DNA of 64,000 nucleotides, taken from contig JBHIYN010000022.1 in the NCBI GenBank assembly GCA_041984235.1, positions 1 to 64,000 on the forward strand. The letters run 5' to 3'. The position numbers were made by a program, and so were the translations under genes. Below the pieces are notes generated by a model. The model had not been told where the DNA came from, ran no database searches, and was given only the letters and a program-made list of their open reading frames with translations. Of this stretch, positions 50,090 through 57,892 are shown one piece after another. This DNA comes from JBHIYN01 sp041984235 (GTDB lineage Bacteria > Pseudomonadota > Gammaproteobacteria > Ga0077536). Positions within the stretch are counted from its first letter, which is position 1, and each line of letters begins with the position of its first letter.

Positions 50090-50371
50090 ATGAGCGCATA
50101 CGTCGTCGTTCACGCCAACATTCTCGATGACCAGAAAATGCAGGAGTACGGCGCCGGCGCCGGCCCGACCGTCGCCGCGCACGGTGGCAAGGTCGTGTGT
50201 CGCGGACCGTCGACCGCGCTGGCCGGCGACAGCCCGCACCAGGTCATGGTGGTGCTGGAGTTTCCCGATCGCGCCGCGGCGCAGAAATGGTACGACTCGG
50301 CCGAGTACCAGGCGCTGATCCCGACCCGGCAGGCCGCGATGGACGCGGTGTTCACACTCGCCGGCGAGTAA
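50090..50371 (+). CDS. DUF1330-family protein
   Basis: A 93-residue ferredoxin-like-fold protein with the DUF1330 pattern: 'AYVVVHANILDDQKMQEYG', 'VAAHGGKVVCRGPS' and 'LEFPDRAAAQKWYDSAEYQ'. Members are small dimeric alpha/beta-barrel proteins without a firmly established activity, often near aromatic catabolism genes. AAGGAG precedes the ATG. It overlaps the convergent marR gene by 20 bases at the 3' end. Confidence 0.82.
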   Translation: MSAYVVVHANILDDQKMQEYGAGAGPTVAAHGGKVVCRGPSTALAGDSPHQVMVVLEFPDRAAAQKWYDSAEYQALIPTRQAAMDAVFTLAGE

Positions 50372-50741
50372 CGCCCTGCGCGCGCGCGGCCGGCCAGCGC
50401 GCGAAGAAGCGCCGGCCGCGCGCGGTGAGAAAGACCTGCTTGCGGCGCAGGTTGAGCGGATCGGTGCGCAGCTCGATCAGGCCGGGGCCTACGGTCTTGC
50501 GCGAGGTCCGGGCGCTGAGATCCGCCAGGTTGCGCGACAGGGCGGTAATCGAGGTCGAATCCAGGTGTGCCAGGAGCTCGCTCTGGCTCGCACCCTCGTG
50601 GCCGTGCACCGCGATCAGGATCAGCAGGCGCTGCAGGGTCACGTCCGGACCCAGCTCGCGCCGCGCGTAACGCAATCCGCGATCGAGCTCGCGCAGCGCA
50701 CTCAGCGGCTCACTATCCGGTGTGGTTACGGTCGCGTTCAC
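50352..50741 (-). CDS. MarR-family transcriptional regulator
   Basis: About 129 residues from the GTG at 50741. A winged helix is visible ('TLQRLLILIAVHGHEGASQS', 'ELLAHLDSTSITALSRNLADL', then the wing 'LRTDPLNLRRKQVFLTARGR'). It is divergent from a dps-like gene and separated from it by about 78 bases containing the repeat at 50755-50776, so it may regulate that ferritin-like gene in response to oxidants or phenolics. An in-frame upstream ATG exists but would place coding sequence across the repeat. Confidence 0.72.
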   Translation of the reverse strand: MNATVTTPDSEPLSALRELDRGLRYARRELGPDVTLQRLLILIAVHGHEGASQSELLAHLDSTSITALSRNLADLSARTSRKTVGPGLIELRTDPLNLRRKQVFLTARGRRFFARWPAARAQGVTRRRV

Positions 50742-50754
50742 GGGGCAATGGTCT

Positions 50755-50776
50755 CGCAATATTTGCGTTATCGCAA
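50755..50776. promoter_or_regulatory. Overlapping inverted repeats in the marR/dps intergenic region
   Basis: CGCAA (50755-50759), TTGCG (50763-50767) and CGCAA (50772-50776) form two overlapping inverted repeats sharing the central TTGCG. TTGC-n-GCAA half-sites are common for MarR regulators, and the position between the two starts suits an operator for both genes. Confidence 0.5.
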
Positions 50777-50819
50777 CTATCTTGTTAGCCTGTGGTTTCA
50801 TTTCACACATGGAGGCCAC

Positions 50820-51326
50820 ATGACACGCGCCACCGCAAGTCACATCAATCCCGCCCCGCTGCGCGAATTCGCGCCCGACCAGAATTCCCTGGCGGCACTG
50901 CAACACACCCTGAGTTCCGTGCTCGCCGACACCTACCGCCTGCTGCTCAATACCCAGAACCTGCACTGGAACGGTCAGGGCCGCGCCTTTTTCGGCCTGC
51001 ACAAGCTGACCGAGGAACAGTACCGTGAGCTGTTCGAAGCCATCGACGAGATTGCCGAGCGCATCCGCGCGCTGGGCTATCCGGCGCCGGCCACGTTCGA
51101 CCAGATGTCTGATCTGTCGACGCTGGAAGACATCGACAGCGCCGCCGAGGTTCCGCTGCAGCTCAAGCAGCTCGCCGACCTGCACAGCCGCATCGCCAAT
51201 CGCATCAAGGCGGCGATCGTCGACTCCGGGGAGCTGACCGACATCGGCACTTCCGACCTGCTCACGCAGCGCGTGCGCGTGCACGAGAAATCAGCCTGGC
51301 TGCTGCGCTCGGTCGCGACCTCCTGA
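50820..51326 (+). CDS. dps: Dps-family ferritin-like protein
   Basis: A 168-residue four-helix Dps/bacterioferritin-fold protein. The ferroxidase segment 'LLNTQNLHWNGQGRAFFGLH' and 'EQYRELFEAIDEIAERIRAL' carry the inter-subunit iron ligands. It stores iron and protects DNA and protein from peroxide in the cytoplasm. Start at 50820 with GGAGG seven bases upstream. An intrinsic terminator follows at 51345. Confidence 0.88.
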   Translation: MTRATASHINPAPLREFAPDQNSLAALQHTLSSVLADTYRLLLNTQNLHWNGQGRAFFGLHKLTEEQYRELFEAIDEIAERIRALGYPAPATFDQMSDLSTLEDIDSAAEVPLQLKQLADLHSRIANRIKAAIVDSGELTDIGTSDLLTQRVRVHEKSAWLLRSVATS

Positions 51327-51344
51327 AGCCGTCCGCGGCCACGC

Positions 51345-51379
51345 ATCGCCGCTCCCGCACGGGGGCGGCGATTTTTTTT
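51345..51379 (+). terminator. Rho-independent terminator after dps
   Basis: A 12-base-pair stem (left 51345-51356, right 51361-51372, one G-T wobble) with a four-base loop, followed by eight T residues. It sits 18 bases after the dps stop and is the clearest intrinsic terminator in the window. Confidence 0.88.
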
Positions 51380-51423
51380 GCCTCAGCCGCACGCGCTGGC
51401 GGCACGGCTATACTACGGGGGCC

Positions 51424-52368
51424 ATGCCGCTAGACCCGCAATGCCAGGCGATCGTGGACGCCGCCAACGCCGCCGGACCGCCCTTCGACGCTGACGACTA
51501 CCACGCCATTCGCGCGAGCTACAGCGCCGCCAACGCGGTCTATTGCCATGCGACCCCGGCGCTCGACAGCGTCGCCAACCTGATGATGCCGGGGCCGGCT
51601 TCCAACCTGCCGCTGCGCCTGTACCGGCCACGCGGCACGAGTGCATCCGCACCGGCGCTGGTCTACCTGCACGGCGGCGGCTGGGTCGTCGGCGACCTCG
51701 ACTCGCACGACCACCTGTGCCGTTACCTCGCCGCATCCGCCGGCGTGGTCGTCATCGCCGTCGATTACCGCCTCGCGCCGGAGCACCGGTTCCCGGCCGC
51801 CTACGACGATGCCTGCGCCGCACTGCGCTGGGTTGCGGCACATGCCGCGGAGCTCGGGCTCGATCCCGAACGGCTCGCCGTCGGCGGCGACTCGGCCGGC
51901 GGCAATCTCGCTGCCGGCGCCGCGCTTGCCGTGCGTGACGACCCGACGGTAAAGCTGCGCCTGCAGCTTCTGCTCTATCCGGCGGTCGACTTCACGGCTG
52001 ACAACGAGTCCCTGCGCGTCAACGCCAGCGGTTACCTGCTCAGCGTCAAGGCCATGGACCAGTTCGCCGACTGGTACCTGGGCGACCGCGCGCTGCGCAG
52101 CGATCCGCGCGCGTCACCGGCACTGGCTGCCGATCACGGCGGCCTGCCCCCGGCCTACATCGTCACCGCGGAGTACGATCCGCTGCGCGACGAGGCCGCC
52201 GACTACGCGCGCACGCTGGAGCGCGCCGGCGTTGCCGTCACCTACCGCCCGTTCAGCGGCACCATCCACGGCTTCGCGCGCATGGGCGGCAAGGTCGACC
52301 TCGCCATCAGGGCACTGGACGAGGCGGCCGCGGCCCTGCGCGAGGCCATGCACGACGCACCGGTATGA
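51424..52368 (+). CDS. Hormone-sensitive-lipase-family esterase
   Basis: A 314-residue alpha/beta hydrolase. The oxyanion-hole HGGGW is at 83-87, nucleophile Ser157 in 'VGGDSAGGNLAAG', the acid in 'TAEYDPLRDE' and the base in 'FSGTIHGFARM'. These enzymes hydrolyse short- to medium-chain or aryl esters. The stop overlaps the start of the next flavin monooxygenase (ATGA), so the pair may convert one compound, ester release then hydroxylation or the reverse. Substrate unknown. Confidence 0.85.
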   Translation: MPLDPQCQAIVDAANAAGPPFDADDYHAIRASYSAANAVYCHATPALDSVANLMMPGPASNLPLRLYRPRGTSASAPALVYLHGGGWVVGDLDSHDHLCRYLAASAGVVVIAVDYRLAPEHRFPAAYDDACAALRWVAAHAAELGLDPERLAVGGDSAGGNLAAGAALAVRDDPTVKLRLQLLLYPAVDFTADNESLRVNASGYLLSVKAMDQFADWYLGDRALRSDPRASPALAADHGGLPPAYIVTAEYDPLRDEAADYARTLERAGVAVTYRPFSGTIHGFARMGGKVDLAIRALDEAAAALREAMHDAPV

Positions 52369-53573
52369 GCCGCGGGCGCGCGATCATCATCGGGGGCTCG
52401 ATGGCCGGCCTGTTCGCCGCCATCGCCCTCAAGAGCCACGGCTGGTCGGTGAGCGTGCACGAACGTGCCGGCAGCGCCCTGATCAACCGTGGCGCCGGCA
52501 TCGCCACCCACGACGAGCTCTATGACGCCCTGCGCGGCGCCGGCATCGAGCTGCGCGACGAGATGGGCGTGCGCTCGGACGGGCGCGTGCAGTTCGACCG
52601 CGAAGGTAACGAGATCGGGCGCCTGGACATGCCGCAGATCATGACCTCCTGGGGCCTCATCTACCGCTTCGCCCGGGCCCAGCTCGACCCTGCCGAATAC
52701 CACGCCGGCCATGCCCTGACCGCGATCGAGGACAGCGGCGACGCGGTCACCGCGGTGTTCGAGGACGGCAGCCGGGTCTCCGGCGAGTGGCTGATCGGTG
52801 CCGACGGCGCCCGCTCCAGCGTGCGCGGACTGGTTGCGCCGGCCATCGTTCCGGCCTACGTCGGCTACCTCGGCTGGCGCGGACTGATCGACGAGGCACG
52901 GGTGCCACCGTCCGTGCTCGAGCAGGTCGCGCACCGCATGGCGCTGTGCATGGCGCCGGGCGGACACTGGCTGGGCTATCTCGTCGCCGGGCCCGACGAC
53001 GCCCTCGAAGCAGGACGCCGCTGGTACAACTGGGGCTGGTACCGCAGCGCCGACGACGACGTGCTGCGCGATCATCTCACCGACAGCGAAGGCCGCTACT
53101 ACGAGCACGGCATTCCGCATGACCGCCTGCGCCCCGACATTGTTGCGACGATGCGCGAAACCGCCCACGCGCTGCTGGCGCCGCAGGCCTGCGCCATCAT
53201 CGACGCCACCGCGCATCCGTTCATCCAGGGCATGGTCGACTTTTGCTGCGAGCGCCTGGTCTACGAACGGGTCGTCCTGATCGGCGATGCCGCCGCCACC
53301 GCCCGCCCGCACGTCGGTCTCGGCGTGTCCAAGGCGGCGGACGACGCCGCCACCCTGGCCGCGGCGCTGGGCGACGGCGAGGCGCTCGCGCGCTGGGAGC
53401 GTGAGCGCGTGGATTACGCGCGCGCGGTGGTCGCCTGGGGCCGGCGCCTGGGCAGCTACATCGGCGCACAGCCGGACGATGCCGAGCACCGCGCCCTGGC
53501 TGCCTACCACATGCGGCCCGAGGTCTTCATGGCGCAGACCGCGGCCAGCGATCCGGCGCGCTACCTGGCCTGA
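52365..53573 (+). CDS. FAD-dependent monooxygenase, 2,6-dihydroxypyridine hydroxylase-like
   Basis: A 402-residue group A flavin monooxygenase with 'AIIIGGSMAGLFAAIALKSHG' at the N-terminus, the DG motif 'LIGADGARSSVRGLV' and 'VVLIGDAAATARPHVGLGVSKA' near 310. The GGS-x-AG fingerprint and the 'RPHVGLGVSKAADDA' segment are typical of 2,6-dihydroxypyridine 3-hydroxylase (DHPH) relatives. It should hydroxylate a hydroxylated ring using NAD(P)H and oxygen. It is coupled to the upstream esterase by a four-base overlap. Confidence 0.8.
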   Translation: MSRGRAIIIGGSMAGLFAAIALKSHGWSVSVHERAGSALINRGAGIATHDELYDALRGAGIELRDEMGVRSDGRVQFDREGNEIGRLDMPQIMTSWGLIYRFARAQLDPAEYHAGHALTAIEDSGDAVTAVFEDGSRVSGEWLIGADGARSSVRGLVAPAIVPAYVGYLGWRGLIDEARVPPSVLEQVAHRMALCMAPGGHWLGYLVAGPDDALEAGRRWYNWGWYRSADDDVLRDHLTDSEGRYYEHGIPHDRLRPDIVATMRETAHALLAPQACAIIDATAHPFIQGMVDFCCERLVYERVVLIGDAAATARPHVGLGVSKAADDAATLAAALGDGEALARWERERVDYARAVVAWGRRLGSYIGAQPDDAEHRALAAYHMRPEVFMAQTAASDPARYLA

Positions 53574-53615
53574 AGGCGCCGCCGGCGCCATTGCAGACGC
53601 CAGGCGAACGCGCCC

Positions 53616-54461
53616 TCACAGCGGCCTTAGGCGCGGGAAATCCGGGTGGCGAAAAGGCGCGCCGTCGGGCTGCAGCGCCATCTTCTTCAGCGGGTGGCGG
53701 CCGCCGTCGGCATGCTCGAGGCCGTCGACGTTGGCCATGCCGTCGTGTGGACGACGCGCGCAGCGCGCATCCGCGCCGAAGAAGCGCATCGACAGGGTGC
53801 GCCGCCGATCGCTGGCACGGGTCGGCGCGCCGCCATGCAGCATGGCGGGGTGGAACACCACCACGTCGCCCGGTGTGCAGGCCCAGCCGACGATGTCGAA
53901 GTCATCGCGCGCAGCTTCGATGTCCGGCAGCGTCGGCCAATCGGTGCCGTCGAACAACGCACGCGACACGTCATCGGGGTCGAACGCGGTCGGGTTGTAG
54001 AGCGGCCCCCGGTGCGAGCCGCGCACGAACTCCAGCGCGCCGGCGCGCGGCACCGGATCGAGACTGGTCCACATCACGGCCAGATCGTCGCCCGCCGCCG
54101 GCAGGTAGGGCAGGTCCTGGTGCCACGGCGTGCGGCGGGTGTCGGCACCCTCCTTCCACCAGATCTGCTCGTACATCAGCCACACTTCGTCCGATCCGAA
54201 CAGCGCCGCCGCAATGTCCGGGATCACGGTATCGGTGAGCAGGACCTGCCACGCAGGAAAGGCATCGGGGTTGGCCTGGTCCTGGTAGAAGGTGCCGGGG
54301 GTGCCGGCGAGTACCGGCCCGGCGCCGGGGCCGGGATGGCCCAGAACCCACTCGAAGCAGGTCTCGGCGAGCGCCAGCGTGCGCGCGTCCAGCGCGCCCG
54401 GAATGAACACCACGCCATTGTCTTGAAACTCGCCGCGCAAGGCGGCCGCATCCGAAATCAT
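53616..54461 (-). CDS. Phytanoyl-CoA dioxygenase (PhyH)-family Fe/2-oxoglutarate oxygenase
   Basis: A 281-residue double-stranded-beta-helix oxygenase. The iron triad is visible as H-x-D in 'TPWHQDLPYL' and the distal histidine in 'VVFHPAMLHGGAP', with arginines in 'RASDRRRTLSMRF' for 2-oxoglutarate. PhyH relatives hydroxylate unactivated carbons in many small molecules. It stands alone between convergent and codirectional neighbours, so the substrate cannot be inferred. Confidence 0.82.
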   Translation of the reverse strand: MISDAAALRGEFQDNGVVFIPGALDARTLALAETCFEWVLGHPGPGAGPVLAGTPGTFYQDQANPDAFPAWQVLLTDTVIPDIAAALFGSDEVWLMYEQIWWKEGADTRRTPWHQDLPYLPAAGDDLAVMWTSLDPVPRAGALEFVRGSHRGPLYNPTAFDPDDVSRALFDGTDWPTLPDIEAARDDFDIVGWACTPGDVVVFHPAMLHGGAPTRASDRRRTLSMRFFGADARCARRPHDGMANVDGLEHADGGRHPLKKMALQPDGAPFRHPDFPRLRPL

Positions 54462-54549
54462 CCGTTTCCTCCTTTAACCTGCGCCGCCGATGACGCCCCC
54501 CAAACCGGCCACTCCCGGGTAGCGACTGCCGCCCGTATCGCCACGCTGC

Positions 54550-54819
54550 TCAGCGCACCAGCATCCACACACCAATACCGATGAATGCGGCGCCGGCGAT
54601 CACGCGCAGCGTCTTCTCGTCGACATAATGGGTGAGAACGGCGCCGCCGGCCACCGCCAGCGCGGAGGCCGCGATGAGCGCGAGCGAGGCGGACGCGAAC
54701 ACCAGCCACTTGCTGACCGCGCGATCAGAAGCAAACAACAACGTCGCGAGCTGCGTCTTGTCGCCCAGCTCGGCAATGAAGACCGAGCCGAACACGGTGA
54801 TGAAAATCTTCCAGTCCAT
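54550..54819 (-). CDS. TMEM165/GDT1 (UPF0016)-family membrane protein, single repeat
   Basis: An 89-residue protein with three predicted helices and one copy of the family motif E-x-G-D-K-[TS] ('VFIAELGDKTQLATLLFA'). Most bacterial UPF0016 proteins have about 190 residues and two such motifs; this single-repeat form must pair with another copy or form a homodimer. Relatives export Mn2+ or exchange Ca2+/Mn2+ for protons. Start MDWKIFITVFG at 54819. Confidence 0.78.
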   Translation of the reverse strand: MDWKIFITVFGSVFIAELGDKTQLATLLFASDRAVSKWLVFASASLALIAASALAVAGGAVLTHYVDEKTLRVIAGAAFIGIGVWMLVR

Positions 54820-54959
54820 GCGCGCGCCTCCCACGGCCCCGGTCAAGAGCCCGAAGTATGCCGCGGTGAGGCACCACGGCATTGACAGGCGCAGGCCGGC
54901 GGGGCTTTCATGCCGGCTCGGTGTCCGCGGCGGACACCCTGCAACGGGGAGAGTACAAC

Positions 54960-56042
54960 ATGCAGTTCGGAATCGGCGTCAGCGCCCATATCAACAACTG
55001 GGAGTTCATTCGCTACGCCGAGGAGCTCGGCTTCGACCGCGCCTGGGTCGGCGACTCGCAGATGATCTGGTCGGATTGCTACGCGACGCTCGCGCTCGCC
55101 GCGCACCATACCAGCCGCATCGCGATCGGCACCGGGGTTTCCATCACCGGCACGCGCATCGCGCCGGTCACCGCCCACTCCATCGCCAGCATCGCGGCAC
55201 TCGCCCCGGGCCGCACCTTCCTCGGCCTCGGTACCGGGCACACCGCCATGCGCGTGATGGGCCAGGACCCGATGCGGGTGAAGGCCTTTCGCGAGTACCT
55301 GCGGGTGGTACGCGCCCTGCTCGATGGCGAGGCGGTCGACTACACCTACGAGGGCAAGACACGCGAGATCCAGTTCCTGCACCGCGAACGCGGTTTCCTC
55401 GAGCTCGGTCAGCGCATTCCGATCTACGTCGCCGCCAACGGCCCGCGCGCGCTCGCCGCGGCAGGCGAGTTCGGCGACGGCTTCATCACCGTCGGCGGTG
55501 AGCCCGAGGTCTTCGTGCCCAAGCTGGACGGCATCCGCGCCGGCGCCGAGCAAGCGGGGCGCACCCTGCCGGCCGACTTCCACACCGCCTTCATCACCAC
55601 CAGCTGCGTGCTCGGTGCCGGCGACAGCCTGAGCGACGACCGCGTGATCGACGAGACCGGCAGCTGGGTCGGCTGCGAGCTGCATTTCTACTACGAGGTA
55701 TGGAAGGACAACGGCTGCAACGACGACCTCATTCCGGATCACTTCCGTGACGCCTGGCCGGCCTACCTCGAACGGGTCGCCGGCATGAGCCTGCCGGAGG
55801 ACGCCCGCTTCCGTCAGATCCACGACGGTCACCTGGTCTACCTGCAGCCCGAGGAGCGCCGCTTCGTAACCCCGGCCGCGATCGAGAACGGCTGCCTGGT
55901 CGGCACGCCGGACGCCATCGTCGAGCACATCCGCCGGCTCGAAGCCGCCGGCATCCGCGAGATCGCGCTGTGGCCGCCGATGGATCACGAGCGCAAGGTG
56001 CTGAAGGACTTCGCCGAGCAGGTCATGCCGGCGTTCCGCTGA
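54960..56042 (+). CDS. LLM-class (luciferase-like) F420/FMN-dependent oxidoreductase
   Basis: A 360-residue TIM-barrel flavin-dependent oxidoreductase of the bacterial luciferase/LLM superfamily ('MQFGIGVSAHINNWEFIRYA', 'GTGVSITGTRIAPVTAHSIA', 'RTFLGLGTGHTAMRVMG', 'IYVAANGPRALAAAGEFGDG'). The pattern resembles F420-dependent glucose-6-phosphate dehydrogenase/Mer-like proteins, but FMN use is equally possible in proteobacteria. GGGGAGAG precedes the ATG. It lies eight bases before a zinc-finger gene. Confidence 0.8.
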   Translation: MQFGIGVSAHINNWEFIRYAEELGFDRAWVGDSQMIWSDCYATLALAAHHTSRIAIGTGVSITGTRIAPVTAHSIASIAALAPGRTFLGLGTGHTAMRVMGQDPMRVKAFREYLRVVRALLDGEAVDYTYEGKTREIQFLHRERGFLELGQRIPIYVAANGPRALAAAGEFGDGFITVGGEPEVFVPKLDGIRAGAEQAGRTLPADFHTAFITTSCVLGAGDSLSDDRVIDETGSWVGCELHFYYEVWKDNGCNDDLIPDHFRDAWPAYLERVAGMSLPEDARFRQIHDGHLVYLQPEERRFVTPAAIENGCLVGTPDAIVEHIRRLEAAGIREIALWPPMDHERKVLKDFAEQVMPAFR

Positions 56043-56049
56043 GCCAGGC

Positions 56050-56397
56050 ATGGAAACGGAACACTACCGCGCCCTGCTGCTAAAGCGGCGCGCCGCGCTG
56101 GCGTCGGTCGCCGACGAGGGCGCGGCCGCGGCCGCCACCGTCGAGCTCGACCAGACCCGGGTCGGGCGCCTGTCGCGCATGGACGCGCTGCAGGGCCAGG
56201 CCATGGCCCGGGCCACCGCCGGCCGCCGCCAGCTCGAGCTGACCCGCATCGACAGCGCGCTGGCACGCATCGACGAGGGCCGCTACGGGATCTGCGTGCG
56301 CTGCGGCGAGGACATCGCACCGGCGCGCCTCGCCGTGGACCCGGCGGCCGTGGTCTGCGTGGACTGCGCCGGCGACATCGAACGCGGCAAGGCCTAG
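56050..56397 (+). CDS. TraR/DksA-type C4 zinc-finger protein
   Basis: A 115-residue protein: an N-terminal coiled-coil helix pair followed by a zinc finger of four cysteines, 'GICVRCGEDI' and 'VVCVDCAGDIERGK'. DksA relatives insert the coiled coil into the RNA polymerase secondary channel; this short protein lacks the full DksA acidic tip as far as I can see, so its effect on transcription is uncertain. It overlaps the convergent macro-domain-like gene by four bases. Confidence 0.8.
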   Translation: METEHYRALLLKRRAALASVADEGAAAAATVELDQTRVGRLSRMDALQGQAMARATAGRRQLELTRIDSALARIDEGRYGICVRCGEDIAPARLAVDPAAVVCVDCAGDIERGKA

Positions 56398-56930
56398 CCG
56401 AGCTCGACGTCCAGCCCTGCTGCACGCAACGGCCCGGCCAGCGCGGGCGTGTCGCCCGCAGCGGTCAGCAACCATACGCGCTCGAGCGCTGTCGCCGGCC
56501 CGCGAGCGAGCGCAGCGCCGATCAACGCCGCCACCTGCACGCGATCGAGCCGGCCATGCACCGTACCGAGCAGCGGCAGCGCGAGCGTGGTCAGGCCGCG
56601 CGCCGTGACCGCGTCGAGCAGCGCCGCGAGTGCGGCTTCGACCCACGCCACGCGACAGCTCGGCTCGGCACTGAAATCATGCACGATGGCGAGCAGGGTC
56701 AGGGGTCTGGCACCACCGCGCACGCGAACGCTACCGACCGGGGGCGGGCGCGCCTCGCGCATCTCGCCAACCAGCTCGGTGACGCTCGCGGTGACCGGGG
56801 CGATTTCCGACTGCCACTCGAGCAGCAGGTCGCGATCCTGCTCGACGACGAATGCCTCGACGGCGAACGGCGGCAGGTGCGTGGCGTCCGCGAGCCAGAT
56901 CCGCGGCGGCCCTGGCACGGTGGGATTCAA
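56394..56930 (-). CDS. Possible macro-domain-like protein
   Basis: About 178 residues if it starts at the TTG at 56930 that overlaps the CitE-like stop (TTGA); a GTG at 56918 would give 174. The centre reads 'VEAALAALLDAVTARGLTTL', 'ALPLLGTVHGRLDRVQ' and then 'ERVWLLTA', reminiscent of the phosphate-binding loop and helix of macro domains that bind ADP-ribose derivatives. The match is weak and I would also accept a plain hypothetical protein. Confidence 0.45.
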   Translation of the reverse strand: MNPTVPGPPRIWLADATHLPPFAVEAFVVEQDRDLLLEWQSEIAPVTASVTELVGEMREARPPPVGSVRVRGGARPLTLLAIVHDFSAEPSCRVAWVEAALAALLDAVTARGLTTLALPLLGTVHGRLDRVQVAALIGAALARGPATALERVWLLTAAGDTPALAGPLRAAGLDVELG

Positions 56931-57799
56931 CCGCCCGCCGCGTCCCCGGTCTTCCCGGCGATCGCGAGGATACGGTGCATGCTGCGCAGCACCGGCTTCT
57001 CGATCAGCTTGCCGTCGACCACCACCAGCCCGCCGCCGGCCGCGGCGAAGGCGTCGACGATGCGCCGCGCGTAGGCGATCTGCGCGGCGTCCGGGGTGAA
57101 GTGGCGCTCGATGACGGGCAGCTGGCGCGGATGGATGGCGCCCTTGCCGGTCATGCCGATCTCCGCGGCGTGCGCGGCTTCGCGTTCCAGGCCGGCCATG
57201 TCGTTCAGGTCCAGGAACGGCACGTCGATGAGGTCGACGCCGGCACTCGCCGCGGCGTGCACCAGGCGCGAGCGCGCGTACAGCAGCGCGTCCCGTCCCG
57301 GCGTCACGCGCAGCTCCGCCGCCATGTCGACGGCGCCGAACAGCAGCGCGTCGATGCGCGGACTGGCGCGCGCGATCTCGTGTGCCGCCTCGAGGCCGGC
57401 ATTGGTCTCGATGATCACCTGCAGGCGCAGCGCGCTGCCCTCGCCGTCGAGGATCTCCGCTAGCAGTGCGATCTCGTCGGGACTGCGCACCTTGGGCAGC
57501 ATCAGCCCGGGCGGCGGCCGCGCCGCTTCCAGGATCGCGAGCACGTCGGCCAGCCCGTCGCGCGTGCCCAGCGCGTTGATGCGCACCAGCAGCTCGCAGG
57601 CGCCGCCGTCCGGCCCGGCGTCGAACAGCGCCAGCGTATCGGCGCGTGCACGCGCCTTGTCGGCCGGCGCCACGGCGTCCTCGAGGTCGACGCAGATGAT
57701 GTCGGGCGCCGCCCTGACCGCCTTGGCAAACAGGTCGGTGCCGGTACCCGGGACGAACAGGAAGCTGCGCCGCGGGCGTATCGTCGGGGACGTAGGCAT
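56927..57799 (-). CDS. HpcH/HpaI-family CitE-like lyase
   Basis: A 290-residue TIM-barrel protein of the citrate lyase beta-like family: 'RRSFLFVPGTGTDLFAKAVR', 'ICVDLEDAVAPADKARARAD', 'PPGLMLPKVRSPDEI', 'VIIETNAGLEAAHEI' and 'GKGAIHPRQLPVI'. CitE-like enzymes cleave or thioester-hydrolyse beta-hydroxyacyl-CoA (malyl- or citramalyl-CoA type). It is divergent from the FAD-linked oxidase at 57893. No alpha or gamma citrate lyase subunits are present, so fermentative citrate lyase is excluded. Confidence 0.82.
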   Translation of the reverse strand: MPTSPTIRPRRSFLFVPGTGTDLFAKAVRAAPDIICVDLEDAVAPADKARARADTLALFDAGPDGGACELLVRINALGTRDGLADVLAILEAARPPPGLMLPKVRSPDEIALLAEILDGEGSALRLQVIIETNAGLEAAHEIARASPRIDALLFGAVDMAAELRVTPGRDALLYARSRLVHAAASAGVDLIDVPFLDLNDMAGLEREAAHAAEIGMTGKGAIHPRQLPVIERHFTPDAAQIAYARRIVDAFAAAGGGLVVVDGKLIEKPVLRSMHRILAIAGKTGDAAGG

Positions 57800-57892
57800 A
57801 CGCGCTCAAGGTGACAGTAAACACCGGCTCTGGCAATGTTGGGGACGATTGCCGGGCGCCTTCGCGACCGGCCGCCAGGGGAGACGGGCAGC

